Under the pieces are notes generated by a model. It was not told where the DNA came from, ran no database searches, and was given only the letters and a program-made list of their open reading frames with translations. Positions 20,574 through 30,268 of a stretch of 64,000 nt of DNA are shown piece by piece; within the stretch, counting starts at the first letter, position 1, and each line of letters begins with the position of its first letter. The DNA is from Arthrobacter gengyunqii (GTDB lineage Bacteria > Actinomycetota > Actinomycetes > Actinomycetales > Micrococcaceae), in NCBI RefSeq assembly GCF_023022985.1, contig NZ_CP095461.1, positions 806,001 through 870,000 on the forward strand, written 5' to 3'. The position numbers and the translations under genes were made by a program.

Positions 20574-22031
20574 TCAGAACCTTCCGGAGCTCCCCGCCCC
20601 CGAAAAGCTGCCGCCGGAGCTGCCGTACCCGGTGGAGCTGGAAGCGGAGCTGCGGGCCGATTCCACGCTGCTGGTGCCCCGCTGAATGCCGGTGTTGAAG
20701 CTTCCCACCGAGTAATAGAAGTAGGCGGGGAAGGCCGTGTCCACGATTCCGGGACGGTAGCCCCGGTCCCGGCGGCCCGGCGACGAGGCTTTGTCCAGTT
20801 CCTTCTGCATGAGCTTGCGCTCGCTGTCGGTCTTGGCCTGCGCCGAGATGACGGTTTGGGCGTGGTTGTCCAGCAGGTCCGAGAGCTTTTCCCGGGCGGC
20901 CTTGACGCGGTCCAGGGCCTGTTCGGGGGTGATGCGGTCCTCGGCCAGCTCCGTGGCGGCAGCGGTAAGGTCCTCGCGGGTCTGCCGGCGGAAGGCCAGC
21001 AGTGCGCGGGCCGTCGCGGAGTCCCCGGCCACGGCTTCCTTGCCTTCCAGCAGGTCATCGAGCCGGTCCAGATCCTGCTGCAACGGGTCGGTCTGGCGGT
21101 CCCAGGCCCGCTCCCAGCCCGGAGCCTTGTTGAGCAGGGCATTGGTGTCCGCGATGACGTCGTCCAAACCGTCCAGCTCAAGGGCGGCATCCGCGTACTC
21201 TTCAACCGTGGCCGTGCTGCTGCGGTTCAACAGGTCTTTGTCGGAGAGGGAATGGGCGGCATTGTTCAGCTCGGTGGCCCTGTTGTACCGCGTCATGAAC
21301 GTCCGGTATTCCTCCAGCACCCGCGACCCGTAGGAGGAATCGTCCGGAATAGTGTTGGCATTGACCTCCGTGGCGTCCAGGTCCCGGGTCACGCTGGAAT
21401 AGCTCGCATCGGCCTCGGTCAGCAGCTTCCGGTTCTTGGTGCGGCGGTTCCGCCGCACCGCCACATAGGTGAAAACCGACCCCACCGCGGCAACTCCGGC
21501 AACAATGAATCCGATGATGGCGCCGGGGGAGAGGTACCAGGGACGATTGATCAGTTTGGCCGCTTCTTCGACAGCGGCGATGGTTCCTTCAGTCCAGTTG
21601 GCCTCGGCGAACAATTCATTGGTTTCGCTCCGGATGTCCTCCTGCTGGTCGAGGGATATCTTGCGGTCCTCGCCAAAGTACGTGCCGGTCCACCGGCCCG
21701 TGGGATCCAGGGCAAAGATGAACAGGCCGTCAGCCCACTTCTGACCGTCTTCGCTCAACCACTCCGGATGCTGGTCCCGGGCGAACCGCAGCACTTCCGC
21801 GTTGAGGACTGTTCCGTCCTCATTGTCCGCCGGTCCGTTGTACGTGTAGACGGCAACCGTGGTGGGTTCCCGGAACTCGACGCCCTCCAGTGCGGGCACA
21901 AGTGTATTGGTGTCCAGAACTCCTGCCGTGTCTTCCACGATGACCTCGTCCGGGGTGACGGCAGCGGCAGCGCCGGCACCCCCGGTGAGCGTGATCAGGA
22001 CCAGCAGCAAAGTGGTTAGTGCCCGGCGCAT
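20574..22031 (-). CDS. DUF5129 (TPM-like) membrane protein
   Basis: A 485-residue actinobacterial protein. It has a signal peptide (1-24), a TPM-like domain (about 25-165, VEDTAGVLDTNTLVPALEGV), a membrane helix (about 182-204, GAIIGFIVAGVAAVGSVF), a long helical cytoplasmic region, and a Ser/Gly-rich tail (last 40 residues). The ATG follows GGGGAAA. TPM domains occur in proteins linked to photosystem repair or respiratory assembly elsewhere; in actinobacteria the role is unknown. It is upstream of the urt genes on the same strand order but separated by 101 bp and probably independent. Confidence 0.82.
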   Translation of the reverse strand: MRRALTTLLLVLITLTGGAGAAAAVTPDEVIVEDTAGVLDTNTLVPALEGVEFREPTTVAVYTYNGPADNEDGTVLNAEVLRFARDQHPEWLSEDGQKWADGLFIFALDPTGRWTGTYFGEDRKISLDQQEDIRSETNELFAEANWTEGTIAAVEEAAKLINRPWYLSPGAIIGFIVAGVAAVGSVFTYVAVRRNRRTKNRKLLTEADASYSSVTRDLDATEVNANTIPDDSSYGSRVLEEYRTFMTRYNRATELNNAAHSLSDKDLLNRSSTATVEEYADAALELDGLDDVIADTNALLNKAPGWERAWDRQTDPLQQDLDRLDDLLEGKEAVAGDSATARALLAFRRQTREDLTAAATELAEDRITPEQALDRVKAAREKLSDLLDNHAQTVISAQAKTDSERKLMQKELDKASSPGRRDRGYRPGIVDTAFPAYFYYSVGSFNTGIQRGTSSVESARSSASSSTGYGSSGGSFSGAGSSGRF

Positions 22032-22132
22032 GGTTTCCCCCTGTTGGTGAATGATTGGGCACGAGCCTAGCGGATCCGGACGGGGGTCAGGGTACCGCCG
22101 GAACACTCGGCGGGGGGACGGCGCAGGCGTCC

Positions 22133-22825
22133 TCAGATCAACATGGCCTCGCGGACCGTTTCGGCGGCCTTGGTTCCGCCGCCGCCGGTGGAACTGACCC
22201 GCCCGGCCGCCAGGACGTAATACGTGTCCGCGGCCTGCAGTGCAAAGCCGATGTGCTGCTCCACCAGCAGCACCCGCATGCCGGACCGCGACGCGAGGTT
22301 CATGATCGTCTGTTCAATTTCGGCCACGACGTTGGGCTGGATGCCCTCAGTCGGTTCGTCCAGGATCAGCAGGGTGGGTTCGGTGATCAACGCGCGGGCA
22401 ATGGCCAGCTGCTGCCGCTGCCCGCCGGAAAGCAGTCCGGCACGCCGGGCCAGCAGCGGTTTCAGGGCCGGAAACATGTCCAGTGCCTCGTCCACCAGCG
22501 CCTTGCCGCGCTTGCGTCCGTCCGCCACCAGCCGCAGGTTTTCCAGCGTGGTCAGCGGCCCGAAGGATTGCTGGCCCTGCGGGACGTAGGCGAGTCCGCG
22601 CGCCACCCGCTGATGCGGCCGCAGCCCTGAGATGTCCTCACCGTTGAACAGGATGCTCCCGGCTGTGGGCTTGATGATGCCGACGACTGCGCGCAGCAGC
22701 GTGGATTTGCCGGCACCGTTGTGTCCCAGGACGGAGGCGACGGCGTCATCGGGCACCGTCACGGAGACTCCGTGGAGAACTTCGGTGCGTCCGTACCCTG
22801 CCTTGAGGTCCTTGATTTCCAGCAT
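22133..22825 (-). CDS. urtE: Urea ABC transporter ATP-binding protein UrtE
   Basis: A 230-residue ABC ATPase: Walker A GHNGAGKSTL, Q-loop VPQGQQSF, signature LSGGQRQQLAIARA, Walker B LLILDEPTEG followed by IQPNVV, the LivF/UrtE form. The ATG shares a base with the urtD stop (TGATG at 22825). It is the last gene of a five-gene urea-import operon. The GIQPNVVAEIEQ segment and gene order point to urea rather than branched-chain amino acids. Confidence 0.93.
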   Translation of the reverse strand: MLEIKDLKAGYGRTEVLHGVSVTVPDDAVASVLGHNGAGKSTLLRAVVGIIKPTAGSILFNGEDISGLRPHQRVARGLAYVPQGQQSFGPLTTLENLRLVADGRKRGKALVDEALDMFPALKPLLARRAGLLSGGQRQQLAIARALITEPTLLILDEPTEGIQPNVVAEIEQTIMNLASRSGMRVLLVEQHIGFALQAADTYYVLAAGRVSSTGGGGTKAAETVREAMLI

Positions 22826-23652
22826 CAGTGTCCTTTCGCGGGCGTGGTGCCCAAATAGACTTCCTGCACGCGCGGGTCCGCCTGCACCTGTGCCACGCTG
22901 CCCTCGCTGAGGACCTTGCCGGCGGCCAGGACGGTCACGGACGTGGCATATTCGCGGACAAAATCCATGTCGTGCTCAATGACCAGGGTGATCCGGTTGG
23001 CGCCGATCCGGCGCAGCAGCTCGCCGGTCTGGGCGCGCTCGTCCTGGCTCATGCCGGCGATCGGTTCATCCAGCAGCAGCAGCTCCGAATTCTGCACCAG
23101 CAGCATGCCGATCTCCAGCCACTGCTTCTGCCCGTGCGCCAGGGTTCCCGCCTGCTTGGACGCCAGATGCTCCAGGCCGATGATCTCCAACGCCTCATCC
23201 ACGGCCGGGTCGGTGCCGCGGCGCCTGCGCAGCAACTCCAAGGGCCGCCGCCGGGCACCGGCAGCAATGTCCAGGTTCTGCAGCACCGACAGGTTCTCGA
23301 AGACGCTGGCTGTCTGGAACGTGCGGCCGACGCCGAGCTTGGCAATCTGGTGGACCTTTCGGCCGAGGATCTCGGTACCGGTGTGGTTGACGGATCCCGT
23401 AGCCGGCACCAGGCCGGTCATCGCGTCGATGATGGTGGTCTTACCGGCGCCGTTGGGACCGATCAGGAACCGCAGGTCACCCTGGGTGACATCAAGGTCG
23501 ACGCCGTCGACGGCGGTGAATCCGTCAAAGACCACCCGGAGGTTCCGGACCTCCAGGTACTGTGGCCGCCCGGAGCGCTGTCCGCCGGGTAGAGGCTCTC
23601 CTTGCGGGAGCAGCGGATGCGGCTGTTCCGCGGCAATCATCTGGTGTTTCAC
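22825..23652 (-). CDS. urtD: Urea ABC transporter ATP-binding protein UrtD
   Basis: A 275-residue LivG-type ATPase: Walker A GPNGAGKTTI, family motif VGRTFQTASVFENLSVLQNL, signature-like LAHGQKQWLEIGM (typical of UrtD, where LSGG is replaced by LAHG), Walker B LLLLDEPIAGM. The reading frame opens far upstream through urtC, but a GTG at 23652 overlaps the urtC stop (GTGA) and has AAGGAG nine bases before it, so I start there. The N-terminal 35 residues before the ATPase fold are a Pro-rich extension. Confidence 0.92.
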   Translation of the reverse strand: MKHQMIAAEQPHPLLPQGEPLPGGQRSGRPQYLEVRNLRVVFDGFTAVDGVDLDVTQGDLRFLIGPNGAGKTTIIDAMTGLVPATGSVNHTGTEILGRKVHQIAKLGVGRTFQTASVFENLSVLQNLDIAAGARRRPLELLRRRRGTDPAVDEALEIIGLEHLASKQAGTLAHGQKQWLEIGMLLVQNSELLLLDEPIAGMSQDERAQTGELLRRIGANRITLVIEHDMDFVREYATSVTVLAAGKVLSEGSVAQVQADPRVQEVYLGTTPAKGH

Positions 23653-24929
23653 GGGCGGAGCTCCTTGGAAGCGGCGGGCACTGCGGCAAGCGGAGAAGCG
23701 GCGGCGGAGACTGCCGGCACCGGGGTTGGGGCGGACATGCCGGGCGGGGCGGGGACTGCGGGTGCTGCGGGTATTTCGGGCGCGGCAGCAGCAGGCGGCA
23801 CGGACGGACCGGCGTCGTTCTTCCTCCGCAACCGCCCCAGGACTGCGGGCAGCGAGGCCAGGCCGCCGGGCAGGAACCCGATGACCAGCACGAACAGCAG
23901 ACCTTGGAAGTAGACCCAGAAGGAGGGGAAGGAAGACGCGAGCGAGGTCTGCGCAACGGCGACGCCGAGGGTGCCGAGCACGGGTCCCAGCACAGTGGAC
24001 CGACCGCCGATCGCCACCCCGATGAGGAACGCGATGGAGGGGGTGACACCAACATCGGCCGGGGAAATGATGCCCACGAGCGGAACGAACAGCGCGCCGG
24101 CCACACCCGCCATCACCGCTGCCAGCACGTAGACCACGGTTTTGATGGTGGCGGGGTCGTAGCCCAGGAAGCGCACGCGTTCTTCCTGGTCCCGCACGGC
24201 CACCAGCAGCTCCCCGAAGCGGCTGTGCATCAGCTGCCGCGCCGCCGCCACGACCACCAGCAGCACGACGGCGGCCAGCAGGTACAGCATCCGCTTGTTG
24301 GCCGGGTCCGCCAGGTCGAAGCCGAAGAAGGAACGGAAGCCGCTGAGCCCGTTGGATCCTCCGGTGGTGGCCTGCTGGCCAATAAGCAGGACCGCGAACG
24401 CGGCGGCCAGCGCCTGGCTGAGGATCGCAAAGTAGGCGCCCTTCACCCGGCGCTTGAAGATCGCCAGCCCCAGGACCAGGGCCACCAGGCCGGGCACCAG
24501 TACGACGGCGAGGACGGTCACCACCGGGCTGCGGAACGGTTCCCACCAGCCCGGAACAGTGCCGGTACCGTATAGGGCCATGAAGTCCGGAACGCCCGAA
24601 CCGCCGAACAGTGCGGCGTCGGCCAGTTTCATGTGCATGGCCATGATGTAGGCGCCAAGGCCGAAAAACACGCCCTGGCCCAGGGTGAGCATGCCGCCGC
24701 GGCCCCAGGCGAGACCGATGCCCACGGCCACAATCGCGAAGCAGAGAAACTTGCCGAGCAGGCTCAGGCTGAAGACCGGCAGCAGCGCGGGCGCGGCCAC
24801 CAGCAGCAGTGCCGCCGCAGCGGCGAAAGCGGTCAGGACGCCGGCCCGGGACTGCCGCAAAGATGACAAACGGGAGGAGAAGCGGCCGGGAAAACCGCCG
24901 GCTGCGGTGCGTGTTGTTGTGATGCTCAT
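23649..24929 (-). CDS. urtC: Urea ABC transporter permease UrtC
   Basis: A 426-residue LivM-type permease with about ten membrane helices between 30 and 355 and the inner-loop motif VRDQEERVRFLGYDPATIKTVVY-like region that contacts the ATPase. The last 70 residues form an unusual Pro/Ala-rich cytoplasmic tail not needed for the fold. ATG overlaps the urtB stop as ATGA. Partner of UrtB in the membrane pore. Confidence 0.93.
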   Translation of the reverse strand: MSITTTRTAAGGFPGRFSSRLSSLRQSRAGVLTAFAAAAALLLVAAPALLPVFSLSLLGKFLCFAIVAVGIGLAWGRGGMLTLGQGVFFGLGAYIMAMHMKLADAALFGGSGVPDFMALYGTGTVPGWWEPFRSPVVTVLAVVLVPGLVALVLGLAIFKRRVKGAYFAILSQALAAAFAVLLIGQQATTGGSNGLSGFRSFFGFDLADPANKRMLYLLAAVVLLVVVAAARQLMHSRFGELLVAVRDQEERVRFLGYDPATIKTVVYVLAAVMAGVAGALFVPLVGIISPADVGVTPSIAFLIGVAIGGRSTVLGPVLGTLGVAVAQTSLASSFPSFWVYFQGLLFVLVIGFLPGGLASLPAVLGRLRRKNDAGPSVPPAAAAPEIPAAPAVPAPPGMSAPTPVPAVSAAASPLAAVPAASKELRP

Positions 24930-25810
24930 GCCAGGCTCCTCGTTTTGAGGGTGAAGATGCCCTGCGGGCGGACCTGCAGGAAAATCACGATGGCCGCCAG
25001 GATCAGCACTTTGCCGATGCTGGCGGTGGTGGAGAACTCGAACACGGACTGCAGCACGCCAAGGGCAAAGGCCGCGATGGCGGCGCCCTTGATCTGCCCG
25101 ATGCCGCCGGCAACCACCACCAGGAAAGCGTCCACGATGTAGTTCGGACCCAGATAGGGGCTGGTGGAGCCGATCAGGGTCACCGCCACTCCGGCGATAC
25201 CGGCCAGGCCGGAACCGACAAAGAAGGTCAGCTGGTCAGTGCGGCGCGACGAGATGCCGCTGGCCTCGGCCAGGTCCCGGTTCACAACGACGGCGCGGAT
25301 CCGCCGGCCCAGCGGAGTGACCCTCAGCAGCAGGGCCAGGGCCGCCAGGCAGGCAAGTGCCAGGGCCAGGATGAACAACCGGGTCAGCGGAATGGGAGCT
25401 CCCAGCAGCTCCACGTTGCCCTGCAGCCAGGACGGCACCCGGACATCCACGCTGGGGGCGCCGAAGATGTCCCGGGCCACCTGCTGCAGGATCAGGGAGA
25501 CCCCGAAGGTCACCAGGAGGGTGTCCAGCGGGCGGTGGTACATCCGCTTGAGCAGCAGCTCCTCCAGGATCAGCCCCATGGCTCCGCCCACGAGAAAGGC
25601 CGCCGGCAGGGACACCAGGAGCGAGGCACCGGCGCTGCCCAGTGCCTGCTGCATCACAAACGCGGTGTAGGCGCCGGCCATGATGAACTCACCGTGGGCC
25701 ATGTTGATGACCCCCATTTGGCCGAAGGTCAGCGACAGGCCCAATGCTGCCAGCAGCAGCACCGAGCCGAGGCTGAGCCCGGCGAACATTTGTCCAATCA
25801 GCAGTTCCAT
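24926..25810 (-). CDS. urtB: Urea ABC transporter permease UrtB
   Basis: A 294-residue LivH-type permease with eight predicted helices; LTFGQMGVINMAHGEFIMAG is the family's first-loop hallmark and VVVAGGIGQIKGA the late motif. It lies 46 bp after urtA and overlaps urtC. Forms the urea channel with UrtC. Confidence 0.93.
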   Translation of the reverse strand: MELLIGQMFAGLSLGSVLLLAALGLSLTFGQMGVINMAHGEFIMAGAYTAFVMQQALGSAGASLLVSLPAAFLVGGAMGLILEELLLKRMYHRPLDTLLVTFGVSLILQQVARDIFGAPSVDVRVPSWLQGNVELLGAPIPLTRLFILALALACLAALALLLRVTPLGRRIRAVVVNRDLAEASGISSRRTDQLTFFVGSGLAGIAGVAVTLIGSTSPYLGPNYIVDAFLVVVAGGIGQIKGAAIAAFALGVLQSVFEFSTTASIGKVLILAAIVIFLQVRPQGIFTLKTRSLA

Positions 25811-25856
25811 TGCGGCGGACCTTTCAGGTGGAAGAGGAGACGTGCGACGGCGGGGA

Positions 25857-27119
25857 TCAGGACAGGCCCGACGCCCAGTCGTAGCTCTCCAGGAACGGGT
25901 CCGGTTCCACGGCAGCCGGCGCTTCCCAGACGGTTTCGATCAGTCCGTCGGAGGTGATCTTGCCGATCCGCGGGGTCTTGGTGATGTGGTTGTTGTCCCC
26001 GTTGACGGTGACGGTGCCTTCGGGGGCCTCGAAGCTCACGCCGTCGGCCGCGTCTTGAACCTTGTCGACATCGAAGGAACCTGCCTTTTCGACCATCTCC
26101 TTCCACAGGTAGAGGGAGGTGTAGGCGGCTTCCATCGGGTCGCTGGTGACGCGCTCGGCACCGTATTTGTCCTTGAACGCGGTGACAAACGCGGTGTTGG
26201 CCGGGGTGTCCAGCGTTTGGTAGTAATCCCAGGCGGTGAGCTGGCCTTCGATGTTCTCCAGCCCGATGCCGGGGACTTCCTCTTCGGCGATGGACACGGA
26301 CACCACGGGCATGGTGTCGGGGGTGAGGCCCACTGACGTGTACTGGCGGAAGAATGCCACGTTGGAGTCACCGTTGAGGGTGTTGAAGACGGCGTCGGCT
26401 CCGGAATCGCGGACCTTGTTCACGATGGTGGAGAACTCCGTGGAACCCAGCGGAGTGTATTCCTCGCCGACAATTTCCATGCCGTGGGCCTCGGCGTAGG
26501 CGTTGATGATTTTGTTGGCGGTGCGGGGGAAGACGTAGTCGCTGCCCACCAGGAAAATGGTCTTGGTACCCTGCTCGGCGAGGTAGTCCAGGGCCGGGAT
26601 GATCTGCTGGTTGGTGGTGGCGCCGGTGTAGAAAATGTTCTCCGAGGATTCCAGCCCTTCATACTGCACCGGGTAGAACAGCAGGGCGTTGTTGGACTCA
26701 AAGACGGGGAGCATGGCCTTGCGGGACGACGAGGTCCAGCCGCCAAACACGGCGGCCGTGCAGTCCTGTTGGATCAGCTTGCCGGCGCGTTCGGCGAACT
26801 TGGTGGGTTCGGAGGCGCCGTCCTCGCTGATGACATCCAGCTGCTTGCCCAGCACACCGCCGTCGGCGTTGATCTCCTCGGCCGCCAGGGAGAGGGAGTC
26901 AAAAACGGTGCTCTCGGAAATGGCCATGGTCCCGGAGAGGGAATTCAGGAAGCCGATCTTGACGCTGTCCCCGGATGTATCCACGCAGGACTTCGCTCCG
27001 CCGGTGGCCTGGCCGGCCTCCGCCGGATCCGCAATTTGCGAGCCGCAGCCGGCCAGGACCGCAGCCAGTGCCGTGGCTGCAACGGGAATGAAAGCGCCTT
27101 TAATGCTTTGTACTTTCAC
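25857..27119 (-). CDS. urtA: Urea ABC transporter substrate-binding lipoprotein UrtA
   Basis: A 420-residue periplasmic-binding-type I lipoprotein: lipobox LAGC with Cys25, then [17 protein letters not shown] and [15 protein letters not shown], as in UrtA/FmdD. Start is GTG with AAGGTG upstream. First gene of urtABCDE; no urease gene is in the window, so urea would be split by an enzyme encoded elsewhere. Nitrogen control is expected; the untranslated region holds a palindrome at 27145-27155. Confidence 0.93.
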   Translation of the reverse strand: MKVQSIKGAFIPVAATALAAVLAGCGSQIADPAEAGQATGGAKSCVDTSGDSVKIGFLNSLSGTMAISESTVFDSLSLAAEEINADGGVLGKQLDVISEDGASEPTKFAERAGKLIQQDCTAAVFGGWTSSSRKAMLPVFESNNALLFYPVQYEGLESSENIFYTGATTNQQIIPALDYLAEQGTKTIFLVGSDYVFPRTANKIINAYAEAHGMEIVGEEYTPLGSTEFSTIVNKVRDSGADAVFNTLNGDSNVAFFRQYTSVGLTPDTMPVVSVSIAEEEVPGIGLENIEGQLTAWDYYQTLDTPANTAFVTAFKDKYGAERVTSDPMEAAYTSLYLWKEMVEKAGSFDVDKVQDAADGVSFEAPEGTVTVNGDNNHITKTPRIGKITSDGLIETVWEAPAAVEPDPFLESYDWASGLS

Positions 27120-27144
27120 TGAGCACCTTATTTCTGAGGGCCGT

Positions 27145-27155
27145 GCTGATTCAGC
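27145..27155. promoter_or_regulatory. Palindrome in the urtA upstream region
   Basis: GCTGATTCAGC, an 11-bp perfect inverted repeat, 25 bp before the urtA GTG. An imperfect inverted repeat (AACGGGCC ... GGGCCGTT) follows at 27169-27191. No match to a nitrogen-regulator consensus that I recognise. Confidence 0.3.
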
Positions 27156-27257
27156 AGCGAAGCCGGTGAACGGGCCTCTCTTCGGGCCGTTTCCTCAATT
27201 TAGGTGACTCGTGTTTCAGGCTTTGGGTATTCGCGTTTCCTCGATATTTCTTTTGTT

Positions 27258-28274
27258 TCAAACGTTTTTCGAAGGCGTATCCGTTGCGCACACGTCCTTG
27301 AGGAAGGCGAGTGTTTCCGCCAGGGCCTGCTGCGCTTCAGGCCGGTTCAAATAAAATTGGTATTCATGCGGCAGCTCCGGTTTGTGATCCCGGGGCCAGA
27401 ACCGGAACCGGACATCTGCTTTGAGCTCCGCGAGGCGGGCAGCCAGCGGAATGGACTGCGTCCCGGTCAGGCTGTCTCCGTTGCCGCCGGTAATGAGCGC
27501 CGGCGGAAACAGGCCGGTGACATCGTTCAGCACGGAGATGTCGCGCCCGGCGGCGGTGCGGGACCAGTCCTTTCTGCCGGAGTAGGCCCACAATGCGGTC
27601 CGGAAGCCCCAGCCGAGGAGTCCCCGCAGCGGGGCCAGCGCGGTAACGTCATAGATCCCGCAGTGCAGAATGACGCCGCGCAGGTCGTCACGGCTCAGGG
27701 GAACAGGGAGCCCGGTCCGCAGCGCGTAGTCCGGGTTGGTGGCGAGCACCGCCAGTTGGGCTGCCAATTGTGCGCCGGCGGAGTCTCCGGCCAGGACCAG
27801 CCTGCGGGGGTCCGCACCGTAGTCCGCTGACTGCTTTTCCAGGAAAGCCAGTGCTGCTGCTATTTCCTCCACGGCCTGCGGATAGACGGCGCGCGGGGAA
27901 CGGGTGTAGCTCACGCCGGCCGCCGCGAATCCGGAGGCCGCCAGGATGCGCAGGTAGGGCTCGACGTCGTTCCGGCTGCCCGAGAGCCAGGCGCCGCCGT
28001 GGATCCACACCACCAGGGGCACCGGTTCGCCGGCTGCCTCCGGAACGAAGAGGTCCAGGGTGCCGCTGCCGCTGTCCGTTTCAAAGGCCAGCCCCCGGTG
28101 TTCCGTCACACCGCCGGCCGGTACATGGTCGCGCATGACGGCGGCCGCCTGCCGGGCACCGCGGTAGAACACAGCCCGGATGAGCAGCGCCGACGGCCAC
28201 GGGCTGAGTCGAAAGGCGGCGGCAGCGGCGGCTGTTGCAGCGGTGGCTGCGGCAAGACGGGGAAGACTGGGCAT
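27258..28274 (-). CDS. Alpha/beta hydrolase, HSL-type esterase (copy 2)
   Basis: A 338-residue paralogue of the protein at 15860-16963. It shares the Ala-rich N-terminal hydrophobic segment, PSALLIRAVF, HGGAW (92-96), Ser165 in GDSAGAQLAAQLA, and HEYQFYLNRPEA near the end. It lacks the acidic tail of copy 1. It lies 9 bp after lldP in the same direction and may be co-transcribed with it. Substrate unknown. Confidence 0.82.
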   Translation of the reverse strand: MPSLPRLAAATAATAAAAAAFRLSPWPSALLIRAVFYRGARQAAAVMRDHVPAGGVTEHRGLAFETDSGSGTLDLFVPEAAGEPVPLVVWIHGGAWLSGSRNDVEPYLRILAASGFAAAGVSYTRSPRAVYPQAVEEIAAALAFLEKQSADYGADPRRLVLAGDSAGAQLAAQLAVLATNPDYALRTGLPVPLSRDDLRGVILHCGIYDVTALAPLRGLLGWGFRTALWAYSGRKDWSRTAAGRDISVLNDVTGLFPPALITGGNGDSLTGTQSIPLAARLAELKADVRFRFWPRDHKPELPHEYQFYLNRPEAQQALAETLAFLKDVCATDTPSKNV

Positions 28275-28283
28275 GGAGGAATA

Positions 28284-30020
28284 CTACGGCAGCATCCAGC
28301 CGAGCACCGGTGTGGACTGCAGGAAGACGATGCAGCACAGGGCCAGCAGCAGGATGAGGCTCCAGCCCACCACCTTGCGGAACAAGACCGATTCCTGCCC
28401 GCTCATGTTCACTGCCGCAGCGCCGATGGCAAGGTTCTGCGGGCTGATCAGTTTGCCCATCACTCCGCCGCCGGTGTTTGCCGCGATCAAGAGCTGCGGA
28501 TCGATGCCGGCTTGGATTCCGGCGGTCTGCTGCAGCTTGGCGAACAGTGCGTTGGCCGAGGTGTCCGAACCGGTCACGGCGGTGCCGATCCATCCCAATA
28601 CCGGGGAAAGGAACGCGAAGAAGGCCCCGGTTCCGGCCAGCCAGGTTCCAATCGAGACGGTCTGTCCGGAGAAGTTCATGACATAGGCCAGGGCCAGCAC
28701 CGCCAGGATGGTCATGGCGGCCGAGCGCATCCGGACCGCCGTTCGGCCGATTTCCTTTACGGCTTCACCGATGGCCAGCGGATACCGGCCGCCGTCATTG
28801 AACCGCGAATAGACCATCGCCACAATGAGCCCGCTGATCAGCAGCAGGGAGCCCGGGCTGATCAGCCACTCAAAGCTGTAGATGGTGGACGACTGCTGCT
28901 GCCCGTTGGCGTCCAGAAGTTTCTCATGCAGGACCGGCCAGGGAATTTGAATGATCGTCTTTTCCAGCGCTTCGGGAATGTTGACGCCCCAGGTCCACAG
29001 ATTCACGATGCCGAAAACGACAATCACCAGCACATAGGGGAACAGTGCCATCCACGCCCGGCCCGGAGTGAGCCGGTCCGCTGCAGTGTCCGTTGCGGCC
29101 GTACCGACGTCCGCGTTCCCGGCACCTGCCGGAGTCCAGCCGGACGCGCGGGCGGCGGCGAGTTCCTCGCTCATCCGCGCGTCGGCCTCTGCTCCGTTGC
29201 GGGGATGCCACACCCGCAGGAAGCCGACGGCGGCGGCCATCGCGATCAGCGAGGCAACAATGTCGGTAAGTTCGTAGGAGAAGTAGTTGGAGCACAGGAA
29301 CTGCATTACGGAGAAGACGACGCCGGTGACCAGGGCCACCGGCCAGCAGTCGCGCAGGCCTTTGCGCCCGTCCAGGATGAACAGCAGCACCAGGGGGATG
29401 AAGAAGGCGAGCAGCGGGGTTTGGCGTCCCACCACGGCGCCGATCTCTTCGCCGGGATAATTGGTGAGGTTGGCCGCCGTCGTAATGGGAATGGCGAGTG
29501 CCCCGAAGGCCACCGGTGCGGTGTTGGCCACCAGGACTGCGGCGGCGGCGCGGATGGGGGCGATGCCCAGTGCCAGCAGCATGGTGACGGTGATCGCCAC
29601 CGGCGCCCCGAACCCTGCCAGCGCCTCCAGCAGTCCGCCGAAGCAGAACGCCACAAGGATGGCCTGGACCCGCAGGTCGCCTCCGCCGACGGCGTCGAAC
29701 ACGCGGCGCAGGTCCTCGAACCGGCCGCTCAGGACGGTGACCTGGTACAGCCACACGGCCATGATGATGATCCACACCACCGGGAACAAGCCGAAGGCGG
29801 CGCCCTGCGTGGCCGAGAGCAAAGCCAGGCCCACGGGCATGGAGAAGCCCAGCACGGCAATGACCAGTGCCGCCAGCAGGGAATAGGCGCCGGCTACGTA
29901 GGCCTTGGTCTTGACGTAGGCGAGCAGGAAGAAAAAGAGGAGCAGGGGAACCAGGGCCAGAAGCGCTGACCAGATGATGCTGTTGGCTACCGCGTCGGTG
30001 CTGGGGGTGAAGCTATCCAT
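28284..30020 (-). CDS. lldP: L-lactate permease
   Basis: A 578-residue LctP-family permease with about 13 membrane helices; GFGAPVAITVTMLL and the GLLEALAGF segment are signature regions, as is NTGGGVMGKLISPQNLAIGAAAV near the C-terminus. It imports lactate (and glycolate) with protons. ATG at 30020 follows GGAGGT closely. Its substrate matches dld and lutABC 14 kb away. I did not find the TGGTCAGACCA-type site in its 248-bp upstream region, so it may be controlled separately. Confidence 0.93.
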   Translation of the reverse strand: MDSFTPSTDAVANSIIWSALLALVPLLLFFFLLAYVKTKAYVAGAYSLLAALVIAVLGFSMPVGLALLSATQGAAFGLFPVVWIIIMAVWLYQVTVLSGRFEDLRRVFDAVGGGDLRVQAILVAFCFGGLLEALAGFGAPVAITVTMLLALGIAPIRAAAAVLVANTAPVAFGALAIPITTAANLTNYPGEEIGAVVGRQTPLLAFFIPLVLLFILDGRKGLRDCWPVALVTGVVFSVMQFLCSNYFSYELTDIVASLIAMAAAVGFLRVWHPRNGAEADARMSEELAAARASGWTPAGAGNADVGTAATDTAADRLTPGRAWMALFPYVLVIVVFGIVNLWTWGVNIPEALEKTIIQIPWPVLHEKLLDANGQQQSSTIYSFEWLISPGSLLLISGLIVAMVYSRFNDGGRYPLAIGEAVKEIGRTAVRMRSAAMTILAVLALAYVMNFSGQTVSIGTWLAGTGAFFAFLSPVLGWIGTAVTGSDTSANALFAKLQQTAGIQAGIDPQLLIAANTGGGVMGKLISPQNLAIGAAAVNMSGQESVLFRKVVGWSLILLLALCCIVFLQSTPVLGWMLP

Positions 30021-30268
30021 GGTTACCTCCGGATCGCGCCGGACCGCGGCGTCAACGGGAAACACGGGAAGCGGGCGATGCCGCCGAAACGCGGGCTGCG
30101 AACAGCTCGGAAGCCCAAAATCAGACTAAGTCCGGCAGGGACGTCCGGTACCGGCTGCCGGGAAAATGCTGATCAACAGGGAAACGGGGTTGACGGCGGG
30201 GCCAACCACGGGATGAAGGCGTGGGGGGCGCAGTGGTGGCCGCGCGGAGATTCACTGACGGTGTGCCC

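Noticed and set aside
22095..22113. CCGCCG/CGGCGG stem after urtE
   Set aside because: Only six GC pairs and no T-run; too weak to call as a terminator.
27999..29969. 656-residue open frame on the + strand
   Set aside because: Antisense of the esterase and lldP genes; rich in Gln/His/Gly with no recognisable fold.
30021..30268. 248-bp gap before lldP searched for the TGGTCAGACCA site
   Set aside because: No copy with fewer than three mismatches seen; CCGGTACCGG at 30145-30154 is a different palindrome with no second copy.
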